Part shown: piece after piece, positions 50,625 to 58,945 of the stretch
How the letters are laid out: every line of letters starts with the position of its first letter
Position numbering within the stretch: position 1 is the first letter of the stretch
NCBI RefSeq assembly: GCF_000328685.1
Contig: NC_019974.1
Coordinates: forward strand, 1,541,001 to 1,605,000
Origin: Natronococcus occultus SP4
GTDB taxonomy: Archaea > Halobacteriota > Halobacteria > Halobacteriales > Natrialbaceae
Direction of reading: 5' to 3'
Length of the DNA stretch: 64,000 nucleotides
Position numbers and translations under genes: made by a program
The notes under the pieces: generated by a model
The model's input: the letters and a program-made list of their open reading frames with translations, nothing else
Database searches by the model: none
What the model was told of the DNA's origin: nothing

Positions 50625-51703
50625 CACTTCGCGGTACCGACCCCGAGACCGTTCGTGAGGCCCTCGAGGCCGAGGACTCGCTCCCGGGAACCGCCGGCTT
50701 CGCGGGCGTCCTCGACGGCCGACTCGTCCGTGACTCGCTGGGGCGGGTTCCGCTGTTCGTCGAGCGCGACGGCGACGACTGGGACTTTGCGCCCGGCCCG
50801 CTCGAGGACGCCGTCCTCTTCCCTGCGGGTTCGGTCGGCGCCCCCGGTACGGAGCCCCGGCAGGTCTGGCCCCTTCCGGAGCCGACGCCCGAACCCGACC
50901 ACGAGACGGCTCTCGCCGGGCTCGATCGCGCGATCCGAACGGCGACCGAGCGCGTCCGACGCGCGGACCGTGACCTCGCGGTCGCGTTCTCCGGCGGCGT
51001 CGACTCGGCGCTGCTCGCCGAGGCCCTCGACGCGCCGATCTACGCCGTTGGCTTCCCGGACAGCCACGACCTCGCGGCCGCCCGGACCGCTGCCGACGCG
51101 ATGGGCCGCGAGCTTCGCGTCCTCGAGCTCGAGCCCGCGGACCTCGAACGGGCGGTCCCCGAGGTCGCTCGCGCGATCGGGCGGACGAACGCAATGGACG
51201 TCCAGATCGCGCTCCCGCTGTACCTGGTCGGCGAGCGCGTCGCCACGGACGGCTTCGACGCGCTGGCGGTCGGCCAGGGCGCCGACGAGCTGTTCGGGGG
51301 CTACGAGAAGGTCGTCCGGCTCGACCACCGCGTCGAGGCCGAGACGACCCGCGGGGCGGTCCGCGAACAGATTCGAAGCCTGCCCGAACAGCTGCCCCGC
51401 GACGTCCGTGCGATCGAGGCGACCGGGCTCGAGTCCGTGGCGCCGCTCTTGCACGACGACGTCGTCGACGCTGCACTCCGGCTGCCCGACGAACTGCTGG
51501 CCGACGAGGACGTCCGCAAGCGCGGGTTCCGACGGGTCGCGGCCGACTCCCTCCCCGAGGAGGTCGCGACGCGGGACAAGAAGGCGGTCCAGTACGGCAG
51601 CCTCGTCGCTCGCGAACTCGATCGGCTCGCCCGCCAGGCCGGCTACAAGCGACGGATGGACGACCACGTCACGAAGTACGTCGAATCGCTGCTCGAAAAC
51701 TGA
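50621..51703 (+). CDS. Asparagine-synthase-like protein lacking the glutaminase domain
   Basis: 360 residues from the ATG at 50621, which overlaps the PHP stop. The C-terminal two-thirds is an asparagine-synthetase-type adenylating domain: PP-loop LAVAFSGGVDSALLAEALDAPIYAV, AVGQGADELFGGYEKVVRL and KKAVQYGSLVARELDRLARQAGYKRR. The N-terminal 100 residues keep a remnant of the glutamine amidotransferase fold (GFAGVLDGRLVRDSLGRVPLFVERDG) but lack the N-terminal Cys2 nucleophile. It therefore cannot take nitrogen from glutamine and may use free ammonia or adenylate a different carboxylate. Confidence 0.87.
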   Translation: MTLRGTDPETVREALEAEDSLPGTAGFAGVLDGRLVRDSLGRVPLFVERDGDDWDFAPGPLEDAVLFPAGSVGAPGTEPRQVWPLPEPTPEPDHETALAGLDRAIRTATERVRRADRDLAVAFSGGVDSALLAEALDAPIYAVGFPDSHDLAAARTAADAMGRELRVLELEPADLERAVPEVARAIGRTNAMDVQIALPLYLVGERVATDGFDALAVGQGADELFGGYEKVVRLDHRVEAETTRGAVREQIRSLPEQLPRDVRAIEATGLESVAPLLHDDVVDAALRLPDELLADEDVRKRGFRRVAADSLPEEVATRDKKAVQYGSLVARELDRLARQAGYKRRMDDHVTKYVESLLEN

Positions 51704-51780
51704 CCGATCGCCCCGGCGACGGTCGTGGTACCACGACTCTCGGAACCCTTATCCCCTGACCGGACATACGTTTGTTTGTA

Positions 51781-51975
51781 ATGGCGAAAGGTAACGTTGA
51801 CTTCTTCAACGATACAGGCGGCTACGGTTTCATCTCGACGGACGACGCGGACGATGACGTGTTCTTCCACATGGAAGACGTCGGCGGCCCGGACCTCGAA
51901 GAGGGTGAAGAGATCGAATTCGACATCGAACAGGCTCCCAAGGGCCCCCGCGCGACGAACGTCGTCCGCAACTAG
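51781..51975 (+). CDS. cspA: Cold-shock protein CspA family
   Basis: This 64-residue single cold-shock domain (AKGNVDFFNDTGGYGFISTDDADDDVFFHMEDV, then GEEIEFDIEQAPKGPRATNVVRN) has RNP1 (GGYGFIS) and RNP2 (VFFHM) aromatic residues for binding single-stranded nucleic acid. I choose the ATG at 51781; an ATG-like extension upstream adds three residues. A CTTATC element about 30 nt upstream would drive a nearly leaderless mRNA. Probable RNA chaperone. Confidence 0.95.
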   Translation: MAKGNVDFFNDTGGYGFISTDDADDDVFFHMEDVGGPDLEEGEEIEFDIEQAPKGPRATNVVRN

Positions 51976-52096
51976 TCTCGTTGCTCCGTCGCAGTTCTGC
52001 GGCGGGAAACGGTACTTCGTTTTTGGTGACTCACGGCCGACAGCTATCGGTATCGACGACCGCTCGAAGTCGATTCCGATGGCCCGCAGCGACCGC

Positions 52097-52426
52097 TCAG
52101 GACGGCAGCGGGCAGAGACTCGCGGTGAAGATCACCGTCTCGTCGGTCTCGTTCTCCGCGCCGTGTTCGACGCCCCGCTCGTTGAGCACGACGCCCGGCG
52201 CCTCGATCGACTCCCGGTCGTCGTCCTGCAGGACTGTCACCGTCCCCTCGAGGACGTGGAAGACGTTCGTGCTGTCGCCGTGTTCGTGGGGCTCGAGGGT
52301 CGCGCCCGGACCGAGCGCGAAGGCCTTGACCAGCACGTCGTCCTCGACGACCAGCTCCGCCGTTTCGACCTCACCCTCGTCGGGCTCGAGGTCGGCGATC
52401 GCGTCAGCGTATCTGTCGAGTGTCAT
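52097..52426 (-). CDS. Cupin-domain protein
   Basis: This 109-residue single cupin has motif 1 around GATLEPHEHGDSTNVFHVLEGTVTVLQ (His-x-His and Glu metal ligands) and motif 2 near VVLNERGVEHGAENETDETVIF. It is a small metal-binding beta-barrel, possibly an isomerase, dioxygenase or sensor; no substrate is indicated. Cytoplasmic, monocistronic, ending close to a convergent region after cspA. Confidence 0.88.
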   Translation of the reverse strand: MTLDRYADAIADLEPDEGEVETAELVVEDDVLVKAFALGPGATLEPHEHGDSTNVFHVLEGTVTVLQDDDRESIEAPGVVLNERGVEHGAENETDETVIFTASLCPLPS

Positions 52427-52474
52427 CGTGCGCCCGTTCGGGTCGCGGCGGGATAAATCTCGGACAAGCGGAGC

Positions 52475-53707
52475 CTAGAGGCCGAGCATGAGCGGCCCGA
52501 TCAGCACGCCCATCAGGTGGACGCGCCTGGCCCGCAGCCGAACGGGCACCATCCCGATCGCGGCCGCGGCGACGAAGACGCCGACGCCGACGGCCCCCGC
52601 GAACAGAAAGGAGAGGACGACCAGCCCGCCGAGGACGGCCGTCGAGATCTTCCAGTAGGCCGTTCGGCCGACTAGTTCGAGGTAGGCGTCGCCGGCGACG
52701 ATCACGACCACGAAGCCGATGACGCCGGCCAGAAGGATCGCCGACAGCAGGATCGGGATCTCGAGGGGCGCGTTCACGCTCTCGAAGGCGACCATCACGC
52801 CGGTCCGGGGCTGGCCGATCGCGAGCAGGGCGAACAGCGCGAAAATGGTGTTGGCGGTGTCGACCCCGCTGGTGGCGACGATGTAGCCCCGATCGCCCGC
52901 GTCGCCGGGAATGAACACGAGCGCCGCGACGGCGGCGATCGCCGCCGAGATCCCCGGCAGGTAGCCGACCACTGCTCCCGCGAGGGCGCCGGCGACGGCT
53001 GTCGCCCCGACCAGCCAGCGGGGCAACGCGAGCGCCGCGTCCTCCTGGGAGGGGATCCCGCCGCCCCGGATCGCGTCGATCAACACCGGCGCGCCGAACA
53101 GCCCCGCGAAGATCGGCGCGAGCATCCCGCCGGCCTCGAGCGGGGCCTCCGGGGAGAGATCGAGCGCCACCGCCCCGAGCGCGGCCGCGAGGCCGAAGGC
53201 GAGCGTTCCACCGGCCTTGCCGCGCCAGCCCCGCTCGGAGGCGATCAGCGCGACCACGATCAGCGCCAGCACGAGCGAGAGGTTGCTCCTGATCGTCGGG
53301 TAGACGGCGGTCACCCCGCGGGTGATGGGGACCGCAAGCGGGATCGCAATCAGCACGGCGAGCAGGCTTCCCAGCGCCGAGAGGCGGATCGCCTCGTACC
53401 CCCGCCCCGCAAGCACCATCCGGTGGCCCGGCAGTGCGGTGACGGCCATCTCGGCGTCTGGAACGCCAAGCGCCATCGCGGGCACGGCGTTCAGGAAGGT
53501 GTGAACAACGCCGGCCGCGAGCATCCCCGCGCCGACGAACAGCGGCGGGCCGGGGATCGCAGGGGCGACTCCCGCGAGCAACAGCGCGAAGTTGTTGGCG
53601 TGCAGGCCGGGGACGAGCCCGCTCAGCGTGCCAAGCACCGAGCCCGCGAGCACCCAGGCGAGCAGGCGAAGCGCCAGCCCGGGGTCCCCGACGAGCTCGA
53701 TCATCAC
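52475..53707 (-). CDS. TctA-family (tripartite tricarboxylate) permease, archaeal type
   Basis: This 410-residue polytopic protein has about ten hydrophobic segments and the TctA motif near the N-terminus, GSVLGTLSGLVPGLHANNFALLLAG, repeated in a weaker copy as AVVGYLPGISAAIAAVAALVFIPG. VPDAEMAVTALPGHRMVLAG matches the COG1784 archaeal branch. Bacterial TctA works with TctB and a binding protein, but neither is present here, so it probably functions alone or with distant partners. The substrate is unknown. Confidence 0.85.
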   Translation of the reverse strand: MMIELVGDPGLALRLLAWVLAGSVLGTLSGLVPGLHANNFALLLAGVAPAIPGPPLFVGAGMLAAGVVHTFLNAVPAMALGVPDAEMAVTALPGHRMVLAGRGYEAIRLSALGSLLAVLIAIPLAVPITRGVTAVYPTIRSNLSLVLALIVVALIASERGWRGKAGGTLAFGLAAALGAVALDLSPEAPLEAGGMLAPIFAGLFGAPVLIDAIRGGGIPSQEDAALALPRWLVGATAVAGALAGAVVGYLPGISAAIAAVAALVFIPGDAGDRGYIVATSGVDTANTIFALFALLAIGQPRTGVMVAFESVNAPLEIPILLSAILLAGVIGFVVVIVAGDAYLELVGRTAYWKISTAVLGGLVVLSFLFAGAVGVGVFVAAAAIGMVPVRLRARRVHLMGVLIGPLMLGL

Positions 53708-53784
53708 CGACGTTGGCCGTGGCTTCGGACTTAAACTCTCAGACCAGTTCGAACTGCAGCGCTACCGCTGTCGGTGTGGGCGCG

Positions 53785-53790
53785 AAAAAA
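53785..53790 (-). terminator. T-run terminator after rpl12
   Basis: Six A on the plus strand, that is TATTTTTTCGCG on the transcribed minus strand, about 32 nt past the rpl12 stop codon. Suits intrinsic termination of the L1-L10-L12 operon. Confidence 0.5.
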
Positions 53791-53821
53791 TATCGGGTTC
53801 GCTGAATCGTCGCGTCGCGAC

Positions 53822-54166
53822 TTAGCCGAAGAGCTCGCCGAGGCCCTCGCCACCGGCCTCCTCGTCCTCGTCGTCGTCGTCATCGTCTTCCTCGGCCGCG
53901 TCGGCCTCGTCGGCCTCGTCGGCGTCCTCGTCAGCTGCGCCCTCGTCGGCCGCGGCGGCGCCAGCGGCGGCGCCTCCCGCAGCGGGGACGGCAGCAGCCT
54001 CGTCGACGGCTTCGTCGATGTCGACGTCCTCGAGCGCGGCGACCAAGGCCTTGACGCGGGACTCCTCGACGTCGACGCCCGCAGCGTCGAGTACGTCGGT
54101 CAGGTTGTCTTCGGTGATCTCTTCGCCCGTTTCGTTCAGGATGAGTGCAGCGTAAACGTATTCCAT
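53822..54166 (-). CDS. rpl12: Large-subunit ribosomal protein P1/L12
   Basis: This 114-residue acidic stalk protein has [59 protein letters not shown] flexible Ala-rich hinge follows and then an Asp/Glu tail ending in GEGLGELFG, the hydrophobic motif that recruits translation factors. Forms dimers on L10. It is the last gene of the L1-L10-L12 operon, 21 nt after L10, with a T-run terminator behind. Confidence 0.97.
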   Translation of the reverse strand: MEYVYAALILNETGEEITEDNLTDVLDAAGVDVEESRVKALVAALEDVDIDEAVDEAAAVPAAGGAAAGAAAADEGAADEDADEADEADAAEEDDDDDDEDEEAGGEGLGELFG

Positions 54167-54187
54167 TGTCGTATACCTCGAAGTTGG

Positions 54188-55231
54188 TTATCCGAACATC
54201 GCGCCGAGCCCTTCGCCGCCACCGCCGTCCTCGTCGTCATCGTCATCGTCGTCGGTGTCGGCCTCGTCGGCCTCGGCTTCCTGGTCGTCTGTCGATTCCT
54301 CCTCGCCCTCGTCGTCGGCGTCAGCCTGCGCGGCTGGCGCTTCGACGCCCTGCAGCTCCTCGGGCAGGGCCTCCTCGTCGTCGATCTGGGCCGCGAGCGC
54401 GCGCAGCTGCGCGTCGGCCTTGCTGACGAGGTCGGGCATGAGCGCCTCGTCCTCGATCGCGGCCTGCAGGCCGAGGCTCTTGGCCTCGCCCGTGGCCTTC
54501 GCGATGAGGGTCGGCGCCGTCGACGCGGTCGGGAACGTCGCGTTGATCGAGAGGTTCCGGGCCCGCGCGGCCGCGGTCGCGATGTCGCTCTCGTAGGCGT
54601 CGACGTCGATGTCGAGGTCCTCGGGGTCGAACAGCGTTCCCTCGGCCACGACGGCCCGCAGATCGAGCCCGACTTCCTTGGGCTCGATCCCCAGCTCGTT
54701 GAGGACGTTCGAGAGGTCGGCGGAAACCTCCTCGCCGGCCTCGAGGACCGTCGAGTCCTCCATGACCTGGATCGAACCGTCCTCGATCCGGGCGTTGGCG
54801 CCGACGCTCTGGAGTTCGCCGACGAACGGCCCCGGATCGACGCCCGTGTCCCCTTCGGGGATCACGATGTCGTTGGGCGCGACCTCGCCCTCGTTGATCG
54901 GGGCGGGGGTCTTCGACGCCTCGAGCTCCTTGTAGAGCGCGAACGGGTTGTCGTTCGTTCCGACGAGTCCGACCTGTCCCTCGACGTGCTCGACGAGGTC
55001 GCCGAGGCCGGCGTCCTCGAGCGCACGAACCTGCAGGGTGTTGCGGCTCACGCGCAGCTCGGCGGTGCCGTGCAGGTCCCGGCGCATGTCCTGGAGCTGC
55101 TTGCTCGGAATGCCGGCGATGCCGACGATCCCGACGCTCTCGTAGCTCTCGATGAGCTCGGCGAGTTCATCGACTTCCTCTTTCTTCCACTGGGGAAGGT
55201 TCTGGGTCTTGCGTTCGGCCTCTGCGCTCAT
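54188..55231 (-). CDS. rpl10: Large-subunit ribosomal protein L10 (P0)
   Basis: This 347-residue stalk base protein has the L10 domain at the N-terminus ([64 protein letters not shown]) and the archaeal insertion in the middle. The C-terminal helical spine binds L12 dimers, and an acidic tail ends in GEGLGAMFG, the same terminal motif as L12. It is one codon from L1 upstream and 21 nt from L12. Confidence 0.97.
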   Translation of the reverse strand: MSAEAERKTQNLPQWKKEEVDELAELIESYESVGIVGIAGIPSKQLQDMRRDLHGTAELRVSRNTLQVRALEDAGLGDLVEHVEGQVGLVGTNDNPFALYKELEASKTPAPINEGEVAPNDIVIPEGDTGVDPGPFVGELQSVGANARIEDGSIQVMEDSTVLEAGEEVSADLSNVLNELGIEPKEVGLDLRAVVAEGTLFDPEDLDIDVDAYESDIATAAARARNLSINATFPTASTAPTLIAKATGEAKSLGLQAAIEDEALMPDLVSKADAQLRALAAQIDDEEALPEELQGVEAPAAQADADDEGEEESTDDQEAEADEADTDDDDDDDEDGGGGEGLGAMFG

Positions 55232-55232
55232 C

Positions 55233-55865
55233 TCAGGCCACCTCCACGGACGGGCCCATCGTCGTCTTCACGTAGACGGTGTCGATGTTCTGGGGGCCCT
55301 TCTCGAGGTCGGCGTGCAGGCGCCGGAGGATCACGTCGATGTTCTCGGCGATGTCCTCGGCGTCCATATCCTCGGCGCCGACGCGCGTGTGGAACGTGCG
55401 GCGGTCCCGGGAGCGGATCTGCACGGTGTTTTTGAGTCGGTTGACCGTCTCGACGACGTCGTCGTCGGGACTGAGCGGGTCCGGCATCTTCCCTCGGGGA
55501 CCGAGGATGGTACCGAGATACCGGGCGATATCTTGCATCATCGCCTCCTCGGCGATGAAGAACTGAGTCTCGTCGGCGAGGTCTTTGGCCTCGTCGTCGT
55601 CCAGATCGGCCACGTCGTCCTCCGAGAGAACCCGATCCGCGACCTCCTCGGCGCGGACCGCGGTTTCGCCCTCGGCGATGACGACGATCTGCGTTTCCTG
55701 GCCGGTTCCGGACGGCAGGACGACGGACTCGTCGACACGGTTCGACGGTTCGTTCAGGTCGAGATCGCGCAGGTTAATCGCGAGGTCGACCGTCTCGGTG
55801 AAGTTCCGATCGGGTGCGTCCTCGAGTGCGCGAGTTACTGCTGTTTGGATATCCGAATCTGCCAT
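55233..55865 (-). CDS. rpl1: Large-subunit ribosomal protein L1
   Basis: This 210-residue protein has [48 protein letters not shown] and [13 protein letters not shown], the canonical L1 signature. L1 forms the mobile side stalk next to the E site and in archaea binds its own mRNA to repress the L1-L10-L12 operon. The 56-nt leader upstream contains overlapping hairpins that include the ribosome-binding site (see the regulatory feature). The L11 gene, commonly next to L1 in other haloarchaea, is found 5 kb away. Confidence 0.97.
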   Translation of the reverse strand: MADSDIQTAVTRALEDAPDRNFTETVDLAINLRDLDLNEPSNRVDESVVLPSGTGQETQIVVIAEGETAVRAEEVADRVLSEDDVADLDDDEAKDLADETQFFIAEEAMMQDIARYLGTILGPRGKMPDPLSPDDDVVETVNRLKNTVQIRSRDRRTFHTRVGAEDMDAEDIAENIDVILRRLHADLEKGPQNIDTVYVKTTMGPSVEVA

Positions 55866-55922
55866 CGTTCACCTCCGTAGTACGCAGGAGTGCTCCTACG
55901 GTAGTGAAACAGGCTAGGCCTG
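55866..55922 (-). promoter_or_regulatory. Leader of rpl1 operon with competing hairpins over the ribosome-binding site
   Basis: On the minus strand the leader reads a CAGGC-CTA-GCCTG dyad (55922-55910), then CCGTAG (55901-55896), an AGGAG/CTCCT inner pair, and CTACGG (55880-55875). The last two bases of CTACGG are the first of the Shine-Dalgarno GGAGGTGA (55876-55869). CCGTAG:CTACGG and AGGAG:CTCCT share bases, so they cannot form fully together. A TATA-like TTTAAG lies upstream around 55953. A leader of this kind is a plausible L1-responsive translational switch. Confidence 0.5.
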
Positions 55923-56053
55923 TCTCTGTTGAACGAAGTGGCATGCCGGACTTAAACCCGTCGAACTGTCCTGCCTGTGTGTCTCCAGCCCGTAGCCGCG
56001 GGATCGGCGCCGTCGGCGAAAGGCGTTTGCTCCTCCCTCTGGTAGCCGGCCGT

Positions 56054-56434
56054 ATGGCCGATCCCGCCGCGGATCTCGAACGCGAGTCGCTCACGCCGAC
56101 CCACTGGGCGGCGATCGGGCTGGCGGCGGTCACCGCCGTGGTCCACCTGGCGCTCGGGCTCTCCTTTCTCCCCCACTGGATGGGTGGCGCCTTCCTGGTC
56201 GCGACCGCTGGCTTTCTGCTTGGCATCTGGCTCGTCCTCGCCGACCGCCGACGGCGCCTCGTCTATCTCGTCGGGATCCCCTTCACCGGCGCCCAGATCG
56301 TCCTCTGGTACGTCGTCAACGAGCCGTCCGGACTCGCCGACCTCACGGTCGCCGGCGCGGTCGACAAGGTCGCACAGACACTGTTGCTCGTCGCGCTCGT
56401 CACCCTGCTGGTCAGCGAGGACGACGACCCGTGA
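56054..56434 (+). CDS. Four-TM membrane protein (DUF7475-like)
   Basis: 126 residues from the ATG at 56054. Four hydrophobic stretches can be seen: HWAAIGLAAVTAVVHLALGLSFL, WMGGAFLVATAGFLLGIWLVLA, RLVYLVGIPFTGAQIVLWYVV and VDKVAQTLLLVALVTLLV. Proteins of this look are common and uncharacterised in haloarchaea. It overlaps the CDP-alcohol phosphatidyltransferase gene by 4 nt, so it is probably its partner in a membrane lipid step. Confidence 0.75.
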   Translation: MADPAADLERESLTPTHWAAIGLAAVTAVVHLALGLSFLPHWMGGAFLVATAGFLLGIWLVLADRRRRLVYLVGIPFTGAQIVLWYVVNEPSGLADLTVAGAVDKVAQTLLLVALVTLLVSEDDDP

Positions 56435-57180
56435 CGGCCGACCACCTCGGACGACGTCGCCGGACGCTTCCCCGGTGGGGGCTGGCGACGACAGGCTGTG
56501 TCGCGACCGCCGCCCTCGCGGTCCTTACCCTCGAGGCCGTCTGGCCCGAGGGCCCCTCGAGCGGCTTTCTCGCGGTCGTCGCCGGCGTCCTCGTCCTCGA
56601 GGCAACGCTGCTGTTCCGGACGATCGACCGCACCCGATCGGCGCCGCTTACATCCGCGACGTGGGTGACCCTCGTCCGCGGCGGGACGATCGCCGTCCTC
56701 GCCGGCTTCCTCCTCGCGCCGACTCCCACCGGCCCGATCGCGTGGGCGCCGGCGATCCTCTTCGCGCTGGGGGCCGGACTCGACGCGATCGACGGCCTCC
56801 TCGCGCGGGCGACCGACTCGACGACCGAGCTCGGGGCCCGGCTCGACGTCGAGACGGACGGGCTGGCCGTCCTCGTCGGCGCGGTCGTCGCCGTCGCCGC
56901 CGACGCCGTCCCCACGGCCTTCCTCGCGGTCGGCGCGGCGCGATACCTGTTCGTCCTCGGGACGTGGTGGCGACGGCGACGCGGACGGCCCGTCCTCGAG
57001 CTCCCGCCCAGCCGGGTACGGCGTCCGCTCGGCGCGCTGGCGATGGCTGCCGTCTGGATCGCACTGGCGCCGGTTCCCGGCCGAACGATCTCCTACGCGG
57101 TCGGCGCCGCGGTGATGGTGCCGTTCCTGGCGAACTTCTGTCGTGACTGGCTCGCCGTCTGTGGATACGGACGAGGATGA
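56431..57180 (+). CDS. CDP-alcohol phosphatidyltransferase family protein
   Basis: This 249-residue integral membrane enzyme has a complete CDP-OH-P signature at residues about 125-155: DAIDGLLARATDSTTELGARLDVETD, with the four Asp that bind metal. Several membrane segments surround it. Such enzymes transfer a phospho-lipid headgroup from CDP-alcohol to an acceptor alcohol such as inositol phosphate, glycerol phosphate or serine. The GTG start overlaps the preceding membrane-protein gene. Its donor/acceptor is unknown, but it opens the cluster leading to the MDR, pterin-like and glycosyltransferase genes. Confidence 0.87.
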   Translation: MTADHLGRRRRTLPRWGLATTGCVATAALAVLTLEAVWPEGPSSGFLAVVAGVLVLEATLLFRTIDRTRSAPLTSATWVTLVRGGTIAVLAGFLLAPTPTGPIAWAPAILFALGAGLDAIDGLLARATDSTTELGARLDVETDGLAVLVGAVVAVAADAVPTAFLAVGAARYLFVLGTWWRRRRGRPVLELPPSRVRRPLGALAMAAVWIALAPVPGRTISYAVGAAVMVPFLANFCRDWLAVCGYGRG

Positions 57181-57283
57181 CACGGACAACGACCAAGTGT
57201 CTGCCCGCGGAATCGTTCCGTACTGTGATCGCTCGCTACGACGACTCGGTTGTCCCCGTCGACGCCGCCTCCGGGAGGGACGA

Positions 57284-58297
57284 ATGAACGCGCGAGGACT
57301 CTCCTTTGTCGCTCCCCGGTCGGTCGCCGTCAGGACTGAACCGGTTCCCGAACCCGACCCCGACGAGCTGCGGGTTCGAACGACCGTCTCGGCGATCAGC
57401 GCCGGCACCGAGGGGTTGCTCTACCGGGGCGAAGCGCCCGCCGATCTCGAAGCCGACGCCGAGCTCGACGCCCTCGAGGGGGATCTCTCCTACCCGCTTT
57501 CCTACGGCTACGCCGCGGTCGGTACCGTGATCGCCGTCGGCGATCGGGTCTCCGGGGACTGGCTCGACCGCCAGGTGTTCGCGTACAACCCCCACGAGAG
57601 CCACTTCTGTGCCCGACCCGAGGACGTACTGGCCGTCCCGGAGTCGATCACCCCGCGGGAGGCCGCGCTCTTTGCGACCCTCGAGACGGCGGCAACGTTC
57701 GTCCTCGACGGCCGTCCGCTGCTTGGCGAGCGGGTGGCCGTGTTCGGACAGGGAGTCGTGGGCCTCCTGACGACGGCGCTGCTCGCTCGGTTCCCCCTCG
57801 AGGAGCTCGTCGTCTTCGACCGGTACGAGCGACGGCGCGAACTCGCGGAATCGTTCGGCGCTGATCGAGCGCTCGATCCGGATGCGGGCGACGCCGACGA
57901 CCGATTCGCCGAGATCGCCGGCGGACGGGCCGATCTCACCTACGAGCTATCGGGCAACCCCGACGCGCTCGACGACGCGATCGCGACGACGGGGTTCGAC
58001 GGGCGGGTGATCGTCGGCTCGTGGTACGGGACGAAACCGACGACGGTCGACCTCGGCGGTCGCTTCCACCGCAACCGGATCGACGTTCGGAGCAGCCAGG
58101 TGAGCACGATCGCGCCCGATCTCTCGGGACGGTGGGACCGAAGGCGCCGCCACGAGACGACCTGGGACCGACTCCGGGAGCTCGAACTCGTCCGGCTGAT
58201 CAGCCACGAGTTCCCCCTCGAGGACGCCACGAAGGCCTACGAGCGCCTCGAGAACCGTCCCGGGTCGACGATCCAGGTGTTGTTGACCTACGAGTGA
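57284..58297 (+). CDS. Zinc-type medium-chain dehydrogenase/reductase
   Basis: 337 residues from the ATG at 57284, preceded by GGGAGG. The N-terminal GroES-like part contains TTVSAISAGTEGLLYRGEAP and YGYAAVGTVIAVGDRVSG, and the nucleotide-binding part has the loop VAVFGQGVVGLLTTALLARF. The catalytic zinc ligands of classical ADHs are not all evident; this is typical of the branch annotated as zinc-binding dehydrogenase in haloarchaea. It probably oxidises or reduces a sugar or alcohol with NAD(P). It lies about 100 nt after the CDP-alcohol phosphatidyltransferase and before a zinc ribbon and a pterin-synthase-like gene. Confidence 0.87.
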   Translation: MNARGLSFVAPRSVAVRTEPVPEPDPDELRVRTTVSAISAGTEGLLYRGEAPADLEADAELDALEGDLSYPLSYGYAAVGTVIAVGDRVSGDWLDRQVFAYNPHESHFCARPEDVLAVPESITPREAALFATLETAATFVLDGRPLLGERVAVFGQGVVGLLTTALLARFPLEELVVFDRYERRRELAESFGADRALDPDAGDADDRFAEIAGGRADLTYELSGNPDALDDAIATTGFDGRVIVGSWYGTKPTTVDLGGRFHRNRIDVRSSQVSTIAPDLSGRWDRRRRHETTWDRLRELELVRLISHEFPLEDATKAYERLENRPGSTIQVLLTYE

Positions 58298-58373
58298 GCG
58301 TTCCGTTCGATTCCGCGCAAACGTATCCGTATGCAAGCCTGTCGTTGATCCTGATGGCTCACGAGGACGGCGT

Positions 58374-58523
58374 ATGGACCGAGAGATCAGAGCGAGCTGT
58401 CCGAGCTGCGAGTCCGGAACGGCGGGTGAGATCGAGAAACACCGGGACGGAGCGGAAGTGACGGCGACGATGACCTGTGGCGACTGCGGAAACGAGTGGA
58501 CGAGAACCCTGCGACGCGGGTAG
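58374..58523 (+). CDS. Small zinc-ribbon protein (49 aa)
   Basis: This short gene has an ATG at 58374 and TAG at 58521. It contains two CxxC pairs, CPSC at residues 9-12 and CGDC at residues 35-38, spaced as in zinc ribbons, separated by a Lys/Glu/Thr-rich loop (IEKHRDGAEVTATMT), and ends in NEWTRTLRRG. Small zinc-ribbon proteins of 45-60 residues are frequent in haloarchaea and mostly uncharacterised. It precedes the pterin-like gene by 44 nt on the same strand. Confidence 0.7.
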   Translation: MDREIRASCPSCESGTAGEIEKHRDGAEVTATMTCGDCGNEWTRTLRRG

Positions 58524-58567
58524 GTCGGGGCACAGCAGTTTACACGAGCCACCTCGTAGGTCGTCGT

Positions 58568-58945
58568 ATGTACGCCGTCTCCGTCGACCGGTCGCTGGTC
58601 GCCCAGCACTACCTGACCGTCCCCGATCCGGGTCCGGAGGGAGAGCCCCACTCCCATCACTTTACTGTCGAGGCGACCTTCCGAGGCCCGGAGCTGAACC
58701 GCTTCGAGTACCTCGTCGACATCGACGCGATGACGGCCGCGATGGACGCCGTCGCCGACCGCTACCGGGACCGACTGCTCAACGACTTGCCCGAGTTCGA
58801 GGACGCAAACCCCAGCGCCGAGCGGTTCGCCCGTGCGTTCGGCGACCGGCTGCTCGACGAGCTCGAGCCCGAGGGCGCAACCGAACTCCGCGTCGAGATC
58901 GCCGAGGACGACGTCGCCCGCGTCGCCCACGAGCGGGACCTGTAG
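58568..58945 (+). CDS. 6-pyruvoyl-tetrahydropterin synthase/QueD-family protein
   Basis: 125 residues from the ATG at 58568 (YAVSVDRSLVAQHYLTVPD). The zinc-binding histidines are visible: His in VAQHYL and the pair in EPHSHHFTVEATF, with VDIDAM and DANPSAERFARAF matching the family fold. The catalytic Cys that QueD and PTPS carry between these histidines is absent, so the reaction is likely to differ from the classical enzymes. Its stop abuts the ATG of the glycosyltransferase gene, so the two are translated together. Confidence 0.85.
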   Translation: MYAVSVDRSLVAQHYLTVPDPGPEGEPHSHHFTVEATFRGPELNRFEYLVDIDAMTAAMDAVADRYRDRLLNDLPEFEDANPSAERFARAFGDRLLDELEPEGATELRVEIAEDDVARVAHERDL

